Shown piece by piece: positions 1 through 8,147 of a stretch of 64,000 bases of DNA. This DNA is from MGBC114844 sp910585855 (lineage in GTDB: Bacteria; Bacillota; Clostridia; Lachnospirales; Lachnospiraceae): the NCBI GenBank assembly GCA_965646165.1, contig CBFFYP010000010.1, forward strand, positions 11,904 through 75,903, read 5' to 3'. The stretch's first letter is position 1. Every line of letters starts with the position of its first letter. Both the position numbers and the translations under genes were made by a program. The notes below the pieces were generated by a model. That model did not search any database. It had not been told where the DNA came from and was given only the letters and a program-made list of their open reading frames with translations.

Positions 1-1
1 T

Positions 2-1351
2 ATTACGATAGAGCTTATGGAGCGGGAAGATACACAGAAATTTGAGATTTCACGTCTGGAGAAAAAGGGAATATCGAAACAGAAATATGGTGAAATGCTG
101 CAGAAAAAGGGTGTTGTTATCGTAGATGAAAATAAATCTGAAGAATCAAAGGATATTGTTGAAAAATTAAAAGATGAGCTGAAAAAATATTATGGTATCG
201 AAGCTGGCGAGGGAGAATTATCAGAAAAAGCATATAATATTAGAATTATTCATGATGATGAGTATTATATTAATAATAAGATGCATGATCCTCATAATGA
301 TAATTTAAAAGGATATATTGTTCAGCATATGACAGAAGAGGCAGAACATTTTGCAAAGTCAAAAGATGGTTCACCGGATATAAAAAAGATAATACAGGAA
401 TTGATTATTAAAGGTGATGTAAGAGATAAAATGATTTCAATTTTTGATTGGAAAAAGCTTAACTCTGGAAAGGAGTGGAAATTTGTTCTTAGAAGAAAAA
501 TCAAAATGGAGTCGGAAAAAACCACAGAACATATGAGTAATATTAATAAAAAAGTGCACAGTTGCTATAATTATTATCGATTAAAAATTGATAGTAATGG
601 AAAATTGGAGTTTGATACATTTTGCGATAGCAGCCAAGATGAAACGAAGGATTGGAAAAAAATATGTTATGCCTATGATGTTGTGGAAGATAGACATCGT
701 CGTATTAAAAATCAAGTAGAAGGTTTGGTATATTCAGATATTGATAATATAAATGCTATATTATTAACAAGAGAAAAGACTTTGCCTAATATTACAGCAC
801 TTATGGATGCATTGAAGGAAACAGATGTGAAAGAAAGGGTTTCAAAAGAGATATTGCTTAGAGCAATAGAAGAGTTTGAAATTGCATATCCAGATTCTAT
901 GGAAAGCGTTTTAGAGTGGAAAAGCAAATTGTCGGAAGAGCCAGAGATGATTACGAAAGAGGTATTAAAGAAGAGATTAAATTTGCGCAAAGGTGTTACA
1001 TCTATGTTTAATAGGTTTTTGCATGAGAAGTATAATATTTGGATAGATGGTGAACTGCGTAAGGGAGAGTTTGAAGACACTTTTCAAATTGGTAATTTAT
1101 TGAATATAAAATATGAGTATAATATAAATGACGATTTAGATGGTAATGTATTTGTTTATTATGTTGGTGATAAGAGTAAAAAACGTTCTTATCCGAATGC
1201 TTGTTGTATGCGAAAGGTTATTTCGTTAGGAGAACATATAGAGTATGAAGAATTGCTTCCGCTTATGACAGTAGAATTTGTAAGGAATAGCCAATATACT
1301 GTGCTTCCGTTCCCATATAAGTATTTAAGAGAGTATATAGAACAATGTTGA
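2..1351 (+). CDS. C-terminal part of an unrecognised large protein (5' truncated by window edge)
   Basis: The reading frame is open from the first bases, so the first ATG at 17 is probably internal and the gene begins outside the window. About 449 codons are visible. The protein is charged and lysine/glutamate rich, with no signal peptide or membrane segment. Visible blocks include YNIRIIHDDEYY (about residue 75 from the ATG), YIVQHMTEE, and a C-terminal end with VLPFPYKYLREYI. I do not recognise a family. It lies 410 bp upstream of, and codirectional with, a CHAT protease gene, so a functional pair in a defence-type locus is possible but only inferred. AT-rich composition matches the other accessory genes here. 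That it is a real gene is nearly certain; function unknown. Confidence 0.8.
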   Translation: MTIELMEREDTQKFEISRLEKKGISKQKYGEMLQKKGVVIVDENKSEESKDIVEKLKDELKKYYGIEAGEGELSEKAYNIRIIHDDEYYINNKMHDPHNDNLKGYIVQHMTEEAEHFAKSKDGSPDIKKIIQELIIKGDVRDKMISIFDWKKLNSGKEWKFVLRRKIKMESEKTTEHMSNINKKVHSCYNYYRLKIDSNGKLEFDTFCDSSQDETKDWKKICYAYDVVEDRHRRIKNQVEGLVYSDIDNINAILLTREKTLPNITALMDALKETDVKERVSKEILLRAIEEFEIAYPDSMESVLEWKSKLSEEPEMITKEVLKKRLNLRKGVTSMFNRFLHEKYNIWIDGELRKGEFEDTFQIGNLLNIKYEYNINDDLDGNVFVYYVGDKSKKRSYPNACCMRKVISLGEHIEYEELLPLMTVEFVRNSQYTVLPFPYKYLREYIEQC

Positions 1352-1360
1352 TCGAATGTG

Positions 1361-1433
1361 ATAATGTGGTGCTGGATTGTGTTAAAAAGAAAGCGGCAAG
1401 TGCAAATACCATAAATTTTTTGAATTTTCTCAT
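1361..1433 (-). pseudogene. Remnant: signal-peptide start of a cell-wall-binding surface protein
   Basis: On the minus strand an AGGAGG-type ribosome site (1442-1447) precedes ATG at 1433 and a peptide starting MRKFKKFMVFALAAFFLTQ. It aligns with the start of the large surface protein encoded at 10.5-14.5 kb (MRKLKRKLKKFLAVTLAA...). Similarity stops near 1361, where the reading frame runs into the opposite-strand gene end. It is therefore a truncated 5' end whose remainder is lost. Confidence 0.75.
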
Positions 1434-1474
1434 GTTTTTATATCCTCCTGTTTTCTTTTTGAATGATTATAGTT

Positions 1475-1531
1475 TTATGGATTTTCGATCCAAACTCCGT
1501 CAGAATTGACATAGTAATCGCCAATTATTAC
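1475..1531 (-). pseudogene. Remnant: C-terminal end of a cell-wall-binding surface protein
   Basis: Minus-strand translation gives GDYYVNSDGVWIENP and a stop at 1477-1475, almost identical to the C-terminus encoded at 10516-10560 (YYVNSDGVWIENP). Only the last repeat remains. It lies upstream (in minus-strand sense) of the signal-peptide remnant, so this spot once held the junction of two tandem surface-protein genes, or arose by recombination with the paralogue at 10.5 kb. Confidence 0.75.
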
Positions 1532-1761
1532 TTTTTGAATGGATATAATATATTTTAGTCAAGATTGCTCAAAAAACAATATTCAGCAGAGATAGAAAGA
1601 GTGCAGAAAATAATTAAGGAAACAATTGAGTTACTAAAATTCGATTGGATGTGAATAGATTTATATAACAATGGTGTAGGGAGATATTGAAAAAAAGTGT
1701 ATATCATTTTTTATATCAGTACAAGAAATTAGGGTAAATAATTTATAAAAGAAGGGGTTAT
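1532..1761. other. Intergenic, AT-rich, upstream of the CHAT gene
   Basis: With the two remnants this makes a 410-bp gap between the first gene and the CHAT gene. No gene or strong terminator is visible. A ribosome site (GAAGGGG at 1751-1757) precedes the CHAT ATG. Confidence 0.5.
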
Positions 1762-3858
1762 ATGAGGAACGATAAAAACTTTCACTGGATAATGTTCAAC
1801 TACTGTGTCTTATTTCCAATAAATCAGTTTGAACAAAATTACAAACCGATTATACAGGCATGTAGCTATGATAGTATTCCAACTACTCATTTATGGGATG
1901 ACGAATTAAATGTGGTGATTCCAGCATTGTGGTATATTTTACATTTGCCGCGAATGGGATTTGATGTTTTTGAAAATGATATCGAATTAGTATTGCATAG
2001 TCATGACGAACCACATAATATCATTGTGTGTCCATTTGTTAGAAATAATCCTGTTTTTCAAAAGGAAATCAATCGTATTCTTGTTAATGCGACTTTGATT
2101 GTTTGTCCGGATGATATTTATCAGGATGTGCTTTGCTGTTCTGATATAACCAAGCCACTATTAGGTATTTACAAAATATCTGATTTGAATACAGAACTTG
2201 TATACGAACATTGGAAGCAACTGAGTTTATATGCAAGACAAATTGAACCGGAAATTGATACATGTATTATTGACTCTGAGTTTAGGCTTACTTTTTCTGG
2301 CGAAAGAAAGATACTTCCGCTGGTTCCCCTTGCCAATCAATTAGGATATACAAAGCAACTTGTGGAAGAAATTGAAAAACTGAATTATGGAAGCAATCAT
2401 AATATGTATGCAATAGCAATGCGTCAAAGAATTATAGATTACTATAGGAATATTATCAAAGAAGAGCCAGATGTGAAAAGACGCACTGAAAAAATTATTA
2501 TTGAGAATCCGAATTTTAACGGTATTCCGCTTGTTATAACATTACCAGGAATTATGAGTTCCCAGGTAAAAAGATTTAACCGAGTAAAGAATCTACCTCA
2601 AAATGAGAGGGAAATTATTGATATACTTGGCTGCCACAGAGCTTTGACTAAGAATGCTTTATGGCTGTCTCTTGACACAATTTCTCAGGAAATGTTTACA
2701 GAGTTGTCTGCATTGGAAGAACACTGTAAAGATTCTAAGAAGATTAATAATTTATTTGTTTGGAGGACATTAAGAAGAATAGGAAAACTTCTGAATAACA
2801 GACTAAGAGCTAGTAAAATAGATATTATAAATCATGTTTCACAGATTACTGTATTTTCAGATTTTCCAATAGGGCTTGCGATTCTTGATGGGTGTACCGC
2901 ACCTTTGTGCTGTATAAAACCAATTTCATATAGACCACTTTCGCCGTTGACGAGGGCTTTTCAATATGAGATGGGAAAATTGCCACAGGTTTATTTTGGA
3001 AGAAAATTAAAAATAGTACTTGCTGAATGCGTAGAAAAAAGTGATAACATTAGGTATTATTGTGATGTACTGACAAATACTTTGAAAAATATGGTAAAGA
3101 ATGAATCAGATGCCAATATTGTAGTTGAAGAGATATCTACAGTCAGCCTTTTCAAAGAAATGTTGGATAAGCACCGTGATGCTGATATTCTTTTAATTTC
3201 TGCACATGGAACATACGATAAATACAGAAATATGGCTGGATTGGTAATTGGCAATGAAGTATGGATGGCTGATGATAACAATCTGTGTGTCCCGCCAGTG
3301 GTTTTATTGAATGCCTGCCATGTGACACCGCGTGGCAGAGGAGTAGTTACTGTTGGCGATTTATTTATAAGGGCTGGAGCAACGACTGTTTTGGGAACTT
3401 TTATTCCTGTTGATGTACGAAGAAATGCGGTGCTTATAACGCGTCTATTCACAGAAATTTTTGAGGTTCGTAAAGGTTGGAGTCATATGCGGACACTGGA
3501 TGAAATATGGAGTCATGTTGTATGCACAAATGCTGTTCATGAAATAATCGCACCAACATCTTCTGGTCATAATAAATTAGAAATATGGGCAAACACAAAA
3601 AAGAAAGATGGTACTTTTCCACAAGCTGAATTCAAAAATAAATATTCAGTAGGAAGACTTAGAAGTACGCATACCTATGATGATACAGTGGAAATTCTAA
3701 GGGAAATTGCTTACAGGGATGGCATTGGTGAATATTATGACTCTTTTATCAAGTCAAATGGTTATTTCCCAGAATCCGTATTTTATCAGTTCATAGGTAT
3801 GCCTGAAAATGTATTTATTAGAAATGATGTAATGAGTGAATGGTATGATATGAATTAA
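1762..3858 (+). CDS. CHAT-domain caspase-like cysteine protease
   Basis: A 698-residue protein whose C-terminal half carries a CHAT (caspase HetF-associated with TPRs) peptidase domain. The predicted catalytic His is H482 in the SAHGT block and the nucleophile is C519 in LNACHVTPRG, each preceded by a hydrophobic strand (DILLI, PVVLL) as the caspase fold requires. The following segment GDLFIRAGATTVLGTFIPV is a typical CHAT block. The N-terminal roughly 400 residues match no family I know and could sense a trigger or bind a partner. Start chosen at the ATG after GAAGGGG. CHAT proteases in prokaryotes are commonly effectors of conflict systems that cleave a partner on activation; that role is inferred here from family and context. 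The partner candidate is the gene immediately upstream. The catalytic pair looks intact. Confidence 0.85.
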   Translation: MRNDKNFHWIMFNYCVLFPINQFEQNYKPIIQACSYDSIPTTHLWDDELNVVIPALWYILHLPRMGFDVFENDIELVLHSHDEPHNIIVCPFVRNNPVFQKEINRILVNATLIVCPDDIYQDVLCCSDITKPLLGIYKISDLNTELVYEHWKQLSLYARQIEPEIDTCIIDSEFRLTFSGERKILPLVPLANQLGYTKQLVEEIEKLNYGSNHNMYAIAMRQRIIDYYRNIIKEEPDVKRRTEKIIIENPNFNGIPLVITLPGIMSSQVKRFNRVKNLPQNEREIIDILGCHRALTKNALWLSLDTISQEMFTELSALEEHCKDSKKINNLFVWRTLRRIGKLLNNRLRASKIDIINHVSQITVFSDFPIGLAILDGCTAPLCCIKPISYRPLSPLTRAFQYEMGKLPQVYFGRKLKIVLAECVEKSDNIRYYCDVLTNTLKNMVKNESDANIVVEEISTVSLFKEMLDKHRDADILLISAHGTYDKYRNMAGLVIGNEVWMADDNNLCVPPVVLLNACHVTPRGRGVVTVGDLFIRAGATTVLGTFIPVDVRRNAVLITRLFTEIFEVRKGWSHMRTLDEIWSHVVCTNAVHEIIAPTSSGHNKLEIWANTKKKDGTFPQAEFKNKYSVGRLRSTHTYDDTVEILREIAYRDGIGEYYDSFIKSNGYFPESVFYQFIGMPENVFIRNDVMSEWYDMN

Positions 3859-3989
3859 AAAAGAAAACAAGTAAGTCTGTTCATCCAGTAGTATTTGTTG
3901 AGTGGTTTTGGAATTATGAAGTAATATTTCATATGTGCATACTTACAGAAAAGAATACAATTAGAAATAGTAGAAAGGGATTGGGCAAA

Positions 3990-4614
3990 ATGACAGATAA
4001 TTTGAAAATCTTAGGTTCGTTGGAAGACGGTAATAAAGTTTCAGTTGTTGAAACAATTTGTTCATATTTTTAGAGAAGCATATCCTAATGTTGTTGGTGA
4101 TTTATATTTGGGATATCCAATATATATTGATGAAATTGCTAAGTGAAGAGTTTGTGTTGATATGGCACTGGTATCAAAAATAGGTGTATATATATTTAAT
4201 ATTCTTACACAGCCTGTAACAGATTATGGTGAAACAAAACCTGATTGGGATATAGTTGTTATTTATTCAACTCGTTCTTTAAAAGAACAATTTGTGTTTC
4301 TAATTGGGAGGTTTTATGCAGCTAAGAATGATGGTGCAAAATATGATGAAAGCAAATTAAAAGTAATGCAATCATGGGGATCTGCATCATCAAAAGGGGT
4401 ATATTATGAGGTTTGTTTGCGGCATGGCATATCTCCGTTAAATGTAAAGGAGGCAAAAGCTAAATACGGAAATAGTGCAATTCTTTTTTCGAGGATGTGT
4501 GGAGATTTATTGAAATCTATAAAGGAATTTCACAAAATGTACGATTCTATTTTAATTGATGAAGCACAAGACTTTGATAAAAATTACCTACAACTATTCA
4601 TGATGCCACAATAG
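3990..4614 (+). pseudogene. Decayed UvrD-like helicase
   Basis: Several frames join into one ancestral reading: MTDNLKILGSLEDGNKVSVV from 3990, then a shift near 4070 into REAYPNVVGDLYLGYP, an in-frame TGA at about 4144, then 4162-4614 containing a motif-Ia-like segment (WDIVVIYSTRSLKEQF) and motif II ILIDEAQDFDKNY. The DEAQ box is diagnostic of superfamily-1 UvrD/PcrA-like helicases. The Walker A motif and everything after motif II are missing, and the segment before WDIVVIY appears shortened. It is therefore non-functional as a helicase; expression of the 150-residue remnant is possible but unlikely to matter. Confidence 0.7.
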
Positions 4615-4629
4615 CAATAAGGTGAAAGG

Positions 4630-4943
4630 CATCAGATGAATATGGTAGCAAAGTGAAACGATTTATTATTGAAAGAACAAGTGAAAAAAGTATGAAAACT
4701 ACTTTGAGTGGTAAGTATTATGATGTTGTTATTGATAAAATTGCTTATTGTTCAAATGATATAAAGTATGTAATGGAATCCGTTGATTGTGACAAATATA
4801 TTCATATGTCAAGTACCGCTGTTTATGAACCTAAGCATATAAATACTATGGAATCAGAGTTTGATGGAGTTTCAAAAATCCGTTCTGAGGAGGCAGGAAA
4901 ATTTATGGCTTTTTTAGTTGATAACACGACTTTACAACTTTAA
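4630..4943 (+). pseudogene. Fragment of an NAD-dependent epimerase/dehydratase-like (SDR) protein
   Basis: Translation from about 4630 gives KVKRFIIERTSEKSM, then YYDVVIDKIAYCSNDIKYVM and DKYIHMSSTAVYEPKH, the strand-4/strand-5 region of extended SDR proteins (the SS-TAVY block corresponds to the catalytic region). The N-terminal Rossmann GxxGxxG motif is absent and the C-terminus RSEEAGKFMAFLVDNTTL is joined after an internal deletion, then cut at the edge of the insertion sequence. A GTG at 4653 would open the longest frame but has no good ribosome site. Treated as a remnant, probably disrupted by the adjacent transposon. Confidence 0.6.
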
Positions 4944-6300
4944 AAATGATATCCTTGTTGCCGAACCAACTGTTTCAAGGAGTGAATTACAATATCTGAT
5001 TTTAACTGTGTTTCGACTTTTTTGACGAAAATGGTATAAAATACCTGCTGTCTTATCTGTTCACTGAGGGCAAAACGAAATTCCTGTACACTTTCTGACT
5101 GGTATTTTGCGAAACTACTATCTTGATATGGAAGCATTTTCATTGCACCGTATGTGATGTTGATTAAGTTTACCAGCATCTCAATGCCTTTCCTGCTTCG
5201 TACCATATAGCTGCAAAGTGACCAGAACGTTTTTTGTTCGTAGTAACTAACCTCTATGTTCCATCTGAATATATAGAAGCAGTGGGATAAACTGCATACG
5301 GCTGCTGTCGGTCTGATTCAGCGGGGATTTTTCCTGCCATGCGCAGAAAATTTCTAGCTGTTCCGGAAAGACTGTGCTGAAAAACAGCCTTCTAGTTCCG
5401 GCATTTTTTTCCGGGGATGTTACATATGCAAGGACTTTCCTTTTTCCAAAGATATTGGTAAGTACATGACGTACTGCCATATAGTAATCGCCGATCTTTT
5501 CGCTGGACAATACAAAATCGTCCTGTATAGATAGCTTTTTCCCATGTGATGCAGGTCGCCCTCTTTTTCCAGTCGGCTGTGGCGGAAGGTCATACAGGAC
5601 AGAATCCGACCTGGCATTCCCTATAAGGTCCAGATTTTTGTATTCATCCACGACACAGACCCGATCTTTTTTTACATACCAGCTGTCACAAAGGAGGATA
5701 ACATTTTTCTTGCGGCTGAATTCCTGCATTACCTGGCGCACCATAGATGCGGCTAGTTCCAGCTTGGATTCCTTCTTCTGCCACATACGGTATTCGAGTG
5801 GGACAGAAAGATAGCGGAACCTGCCCTTATTCCACACCGGGACGCAGAGCATCAGGCTCACAAAACAGTGACCGTTAAGATAATTCGAACCATTATGTGC
5901 TGCATGGTCAAAAAGCTTTGATACCTCTTCCAATTTTTTGCCAAACTTTGAAACCATGGTATCATCCATACAAAGAAAGACAGGCTGTGACTGTAGTTTT
6001 TCGGGTATAAGCTTTAGCGCCATGGCTGCAGTAACATTCATGAACTTGGAATAATCAGCTTTTGCATAAGAACATGCATAATAAAATGCATTTAGCGATT
6101 TTTTTGTAATTCCAGACAAAAAATGTCTATACAGTAACCGAATGGAATCAGCTGATTCCATAGCAAGGATAGATAATACCAGCAGAAACAGGGTTTCAAT
6201 AGTTGGTGCAGAAAAAGTTTTAAAATAAATATAAAAATAACGGTACAGTCTACCAATCAGGTTACTTTTGTTGTATAATAAGTTTAACGTATAAGGTCAC
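4925..6300 (-). mobile_element. Insertion sequence with DDE transposase (ends approximate)
   Basis: One transposase gene fills the element on the minus strand. It begins where the SDR remnant stops and ends before the pyrophosphatase-like gene. I could not identify convincing terminal inverted repeats or a target-site duplication by eye, so both limits are estimates. The transposase is frameshifted, so the copy is probably immobile by itself. Confidence 0.6.
4940..6161 (-). pseudogene. DDE transposase (IS4/IS701-like), frameshifted
   Basis: The main frame (6161-5247) begins MESADSIRLLYRHFL and holds FLCMDDTMVSKFG (first catalytic Asp), NVILLCDSWYVKK (second Asp), a GKRGRP basic turn and FIPLLLYI. 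It then runs into a stop at HRG. One frame over, starting at the same bases (near 5265), the sequence continues RWNIEVSYYEQKTFW, the conserved motif carrying the catalytic Glu, and proceeds without stops through MVRSRKGIEMLVNLI to 4940. A one-base deletion near 5265 explains this. No poly-A slippery run is present there, so programmed frameshifting is unlikely. The combined length, about 405 residues, is normal for the family. Confidence 0.75.
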
Positions 6301-6320
6301 TCTATTTCGTATGATTTAGT

Positions 6321-6776
6321 GTGCAAACTTATATGAGAAGTAAGGCAAAACATGATGAATGGCAGAAACTGTTACAGTGCAAGCAGATTGTTTTGAATGG
6401 TGCAGATGATTTGGAGGAAAACTTTAAGAAAGTGCAAACTGAGATGGATTCTATTATTGGCAGAACAGTAACCGTAACGGTTGACAGACCATTGGGCAGT
6501 TACCACCCTGAATATAAGATGATATATTATCCCATAAATTATGGGTATGTAGAAGATATTATGGCACCAGACGGAGAGGAACAGGATGTTTATATATTAG
6601 GTGTAGATGAAGCTATAGATAAGTTCTTAGGAACGGTTATTGCAGTTGTACATAGAAATGATGATGTGGAAGAAAAATGGGTTGTTGCACCTGCGGGAAT
6701 AACTTTTACGAAAGAAGAAATCAGGAAGCAGATTCATTTTCAGGAACAGTATTTTGATAGTGAGATTGTGATTTGA
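6321..6776 (+). CDS. Inorganic pyrophosphatase-like protein
   Basis: Residues from about 42 onward (MDSIIGRTVTVTVDRPLGSY) match the short family of clostridial proteins annotated as inorganic pyrophosphatase, with YYPINYGYVED, PDGEEQDVYILGVDE (acidic metal-binding cluster) and KWVVAP in order, as in family I pyrophosphatases that hydrolyse PPi to phosphate. The 41 residues before this are not recognised; they may be a true N-terminus or an in-frame relic of another gene. Possible starts are GTG 6321, ATG 6333 and ATG 6444; none has a strong ribosome site. The gene directly follows the insertion sequence, so its original promoter may be lost. Confidence 0.6.
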   Translation: MQTYMRSKAKHDEWQKLLQCKQIVLNGADDLEENFKKVQTEMDSIIGRTVTVTVDRPLGSYHPEYKMIYYPINYGYVEDIMAPDGEEQDVYILGVDEAIDKFLGTVIAVVHRNDDVEEKWVVAPAGITFTKEEIRKQIHFQEQYFDSEIVI

Positions 6777-6778
6777 AA

Positions 6779-6949
6779 ATGCTGCTTACAAATTATCAAG
6801 ATTTTGTGCTTGACGTTACTGATATAAATAATAATGCTATTAAATGTTATATGAGTATCGGGTTTGAGGAATTTAAGCGTATTCCAGAAAAATACAGTAA
6901 GCAAAAAGGTTTTAATGAGAAGATTTTTATACGGTATTGTAGCAAATGA
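6779..6949 (+). pseudogene. C-terminal fragment of a GNAT acetyltransferase
   Basis: Fifty-six codons give FVLDVTDINNNAIKCYMSIG followed by FEEFKRIPEKY, the typical final strand-helix-strand of GNAT N-acetyltransferases (xVxxxNxxAixxYxxxGF). The acetyl-CoA-binding loop is missing. It begins three bases after the pyrophosphatase stop codon. Interpreted as gene debris. Confidence 0.6.
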
Positions 6950-7012
6950 AAGCAATTAACAAAATTTCAGTTTATAGAACTGGATAAATCAGGATTTGAG
7001 AAAGGAAAGATT

Positions 7013-7387
7013 ATGAAAAAACGTTTGGGTATTTTGTGTTCTTTAATATTTGTTTTATCATTAACAGCGTGTGGAGCAGATTTTGACGGTAGCCGAACAG
7101 GAAATAATAATGAGTTTGTGATGGACTATAAGGTATTTAATAAAACTGATTTTCAAGATTTAATTGTTGAAAAAGGAGATACTATCCATGCGGAAATTAT
7201 TGTTGAGGGTGGTAGCTTATCATTTAAGATTCAGAAAGATGATGAAGTACCTGTCTATGAAGGTGAAGATGTTTACTTTTCTAATGAATTTGATGTTGAT
7301 ATTGAAGAAAGTGGAACGTATACAGTTTCAGTAACCGGTGAGAAAGCGAAAGGAAGTGTCCGCTTTACAGTAGTTACTAATCAATAA
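7013..7387 (+). CDS. Small lipoprotein, unknown function
   Basis: A 124-residue protein with a clear lipoprotein signal: MKKR basic start, hydrophobic core LGILCSLIFVLSL, and lipobox LTAC with Cys20 as the likely lipidated residue. The mature part is acidic and looks like a small beta-sandwich (FNKTDFQDLIVEKGDTI, then GTYTVSVTGEKAKGSVRFTVV), resembling the C-terminal beta domains of clostridial lipoproteins. A good AAGGAAAG ribosome site precedes the ATG. It would sit on the outer face of the membrane. No specific role can be given. Confidence 0.75.
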   Translation: MKKRLGILCSLIFVLSLTACGADFDGSRTGNNNEFVMDYKVFNKTDFQDLIVEKGDTIHAEIIVEGGSLSFKIQKDDEVPVYEGEDVYFSNEFDVDIEESGTYTVSVTGEKAKGSVRFTVVTNQ

Positions 7388-7480
7388 GCAAATTATAGAA
7401 AACTTGGATATGAAATCATTCCGAATTATGGTTAATATAAAGATATGCCCGATTCCATTTGTATGAAAAAGAAGTTGTAA
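7388..7480 (+). pseudogene. C-terminal scrap of another GNAT acetyltransferase
   Basis: In frame after the lipoprotein stop: NYRKLGYEIIPNYG, a stop, then YKDMPDSICMKKKL and a stop. The block Y-x-KLGYEIIPxYG..Y..MPxSICM-K is the usual C-terminal end of many GNAT proteins. Only about 30 codons survive. Confidence 0.55.
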
Positions 7481-7523
7481 ATTTCTAGTTTGTTTGATTG
7501 GAAAATTGGAGGTTGGAAAAATA

Positions 7524-7985
7524 ATGGAAATTTATATCAGAAATGCAAGATTAGATGAATATAGAGAAGTAGAATTAATAATGAAACAGGTTCAACAAAT
7601 GCATATTGGCTGGCGACCAGATATTTATAAATATAGTGAAATGGTGTTGCCTATGGAAATATATGAGCAGGCAGTTAAGGATAAAACTTTTTTTGTTGCA
7701 GAACAGGAAGGGAATATAGTTGGTATTTTGTTTATTGTATTTCGTCATATAGAAAGCCCAAATCAAATGACAAGAAATATTATTTTTGTTGATTCTATGG
7801 CAGTAGATGAGAAATATCGTGGGAGAGGAATTGGACATGCATTTTTTGATTTTCTTAAAGAATTAAGAAATGAAAAAAGATGTGATGGGATTGAATTACA
7901 GGTAAATGCAAAAAATAAAGCTGCCTATGAAATGTATTTAAACTATGGGTTCACTGAGAAATCTATCAATATGGAACTTTTATAA
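7524..7985 (+). CDS. GNAT-family N-acetyltransferase
   Basis: A 153-residue protein starting MEIYIRNARLDEYREVE after a GGAGG ribosome site at 7509-7513; this start fits the family better than the upstream in-frame ATG at 7494. It shows the GNAT fold in order: N-terminal strand-helix, HIGWRPDIY, the FFVAEQEGNIVGILF strand pair, then FVDSMAVDEKYRGRGIGHAF, which holds the acetyl-CoA pyrophosphate-binding R-G-x-G-I/H loop, and a C-terminal AAYEMYLNYGFTEK. It would transfer acetyl from acetyl-CoA to an unknown amine. Intact and full length. Confidence 0.85.
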   Translation: MEIYIRNARLDEYREVELIMKQVQQMHIGWRPDIYKYSEMVLPMEIYEQAVKDKTFFVAEQEGNIVGILFIVFRHIESPNQMTRNIIFVDSMAVDEKYRGRGIGHAFFDFLKELRNEKRCDGIELQVNAKNKAAYEMYLNYGFTEKSINMELL

Positions 7986-8125
7986 TTTTAGTATTCAATA
8001 AATGGCTGAAACAGCAGTCAAACGAGAATGTTTTATATCCTATAACATTACTGGACACTTCTGATATTTCACCTATACAGGCTGCTGGAATGGTTGATAA
8101 TTGGATTATGGAAAAAATCTTATGA
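7979..8125 (+). pseudogene. Unidentified C-terminal fragment
   Basis: One frame gives VFNKWLKQQSNENVLYPITL then LLDTSDISPIQAAGMVDNWI and MEKIL before a stop. A TLLDTSxxSxxExAxxVxxWI ending is seen in small P-loop nucleotide kinases, but there are too few residues to be sure. No start codon or ribosome site lies at its beginning. Probably debris between two intact genes. Confidence 0.4.
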
Positions 8126-8147
8126 TTGGTTTGTGGAGAATATATTA

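Noticed and set aside
2..1351. Possible Piwi/Argonaute-like or RNase H-like C-terminal domain in the first protein
   Set aside because: The C-terminal VLPFPYKYL and YIVQHMTEE blocks only superficially resemble such proteins; no catalytic acidic set can be lined up by eye.
5247..5270. Programmed frameshift in the transposase
   Set aside because: No A-rich or heptameric slippery sequence at the junction; a plain one-base deletion is simpler.
4925..6300. Terminal inverted repeats of the insertion sequence
   Set aside because: Several AT-rich partial matches can be drawn but none is convincing, so no exact ends are given.
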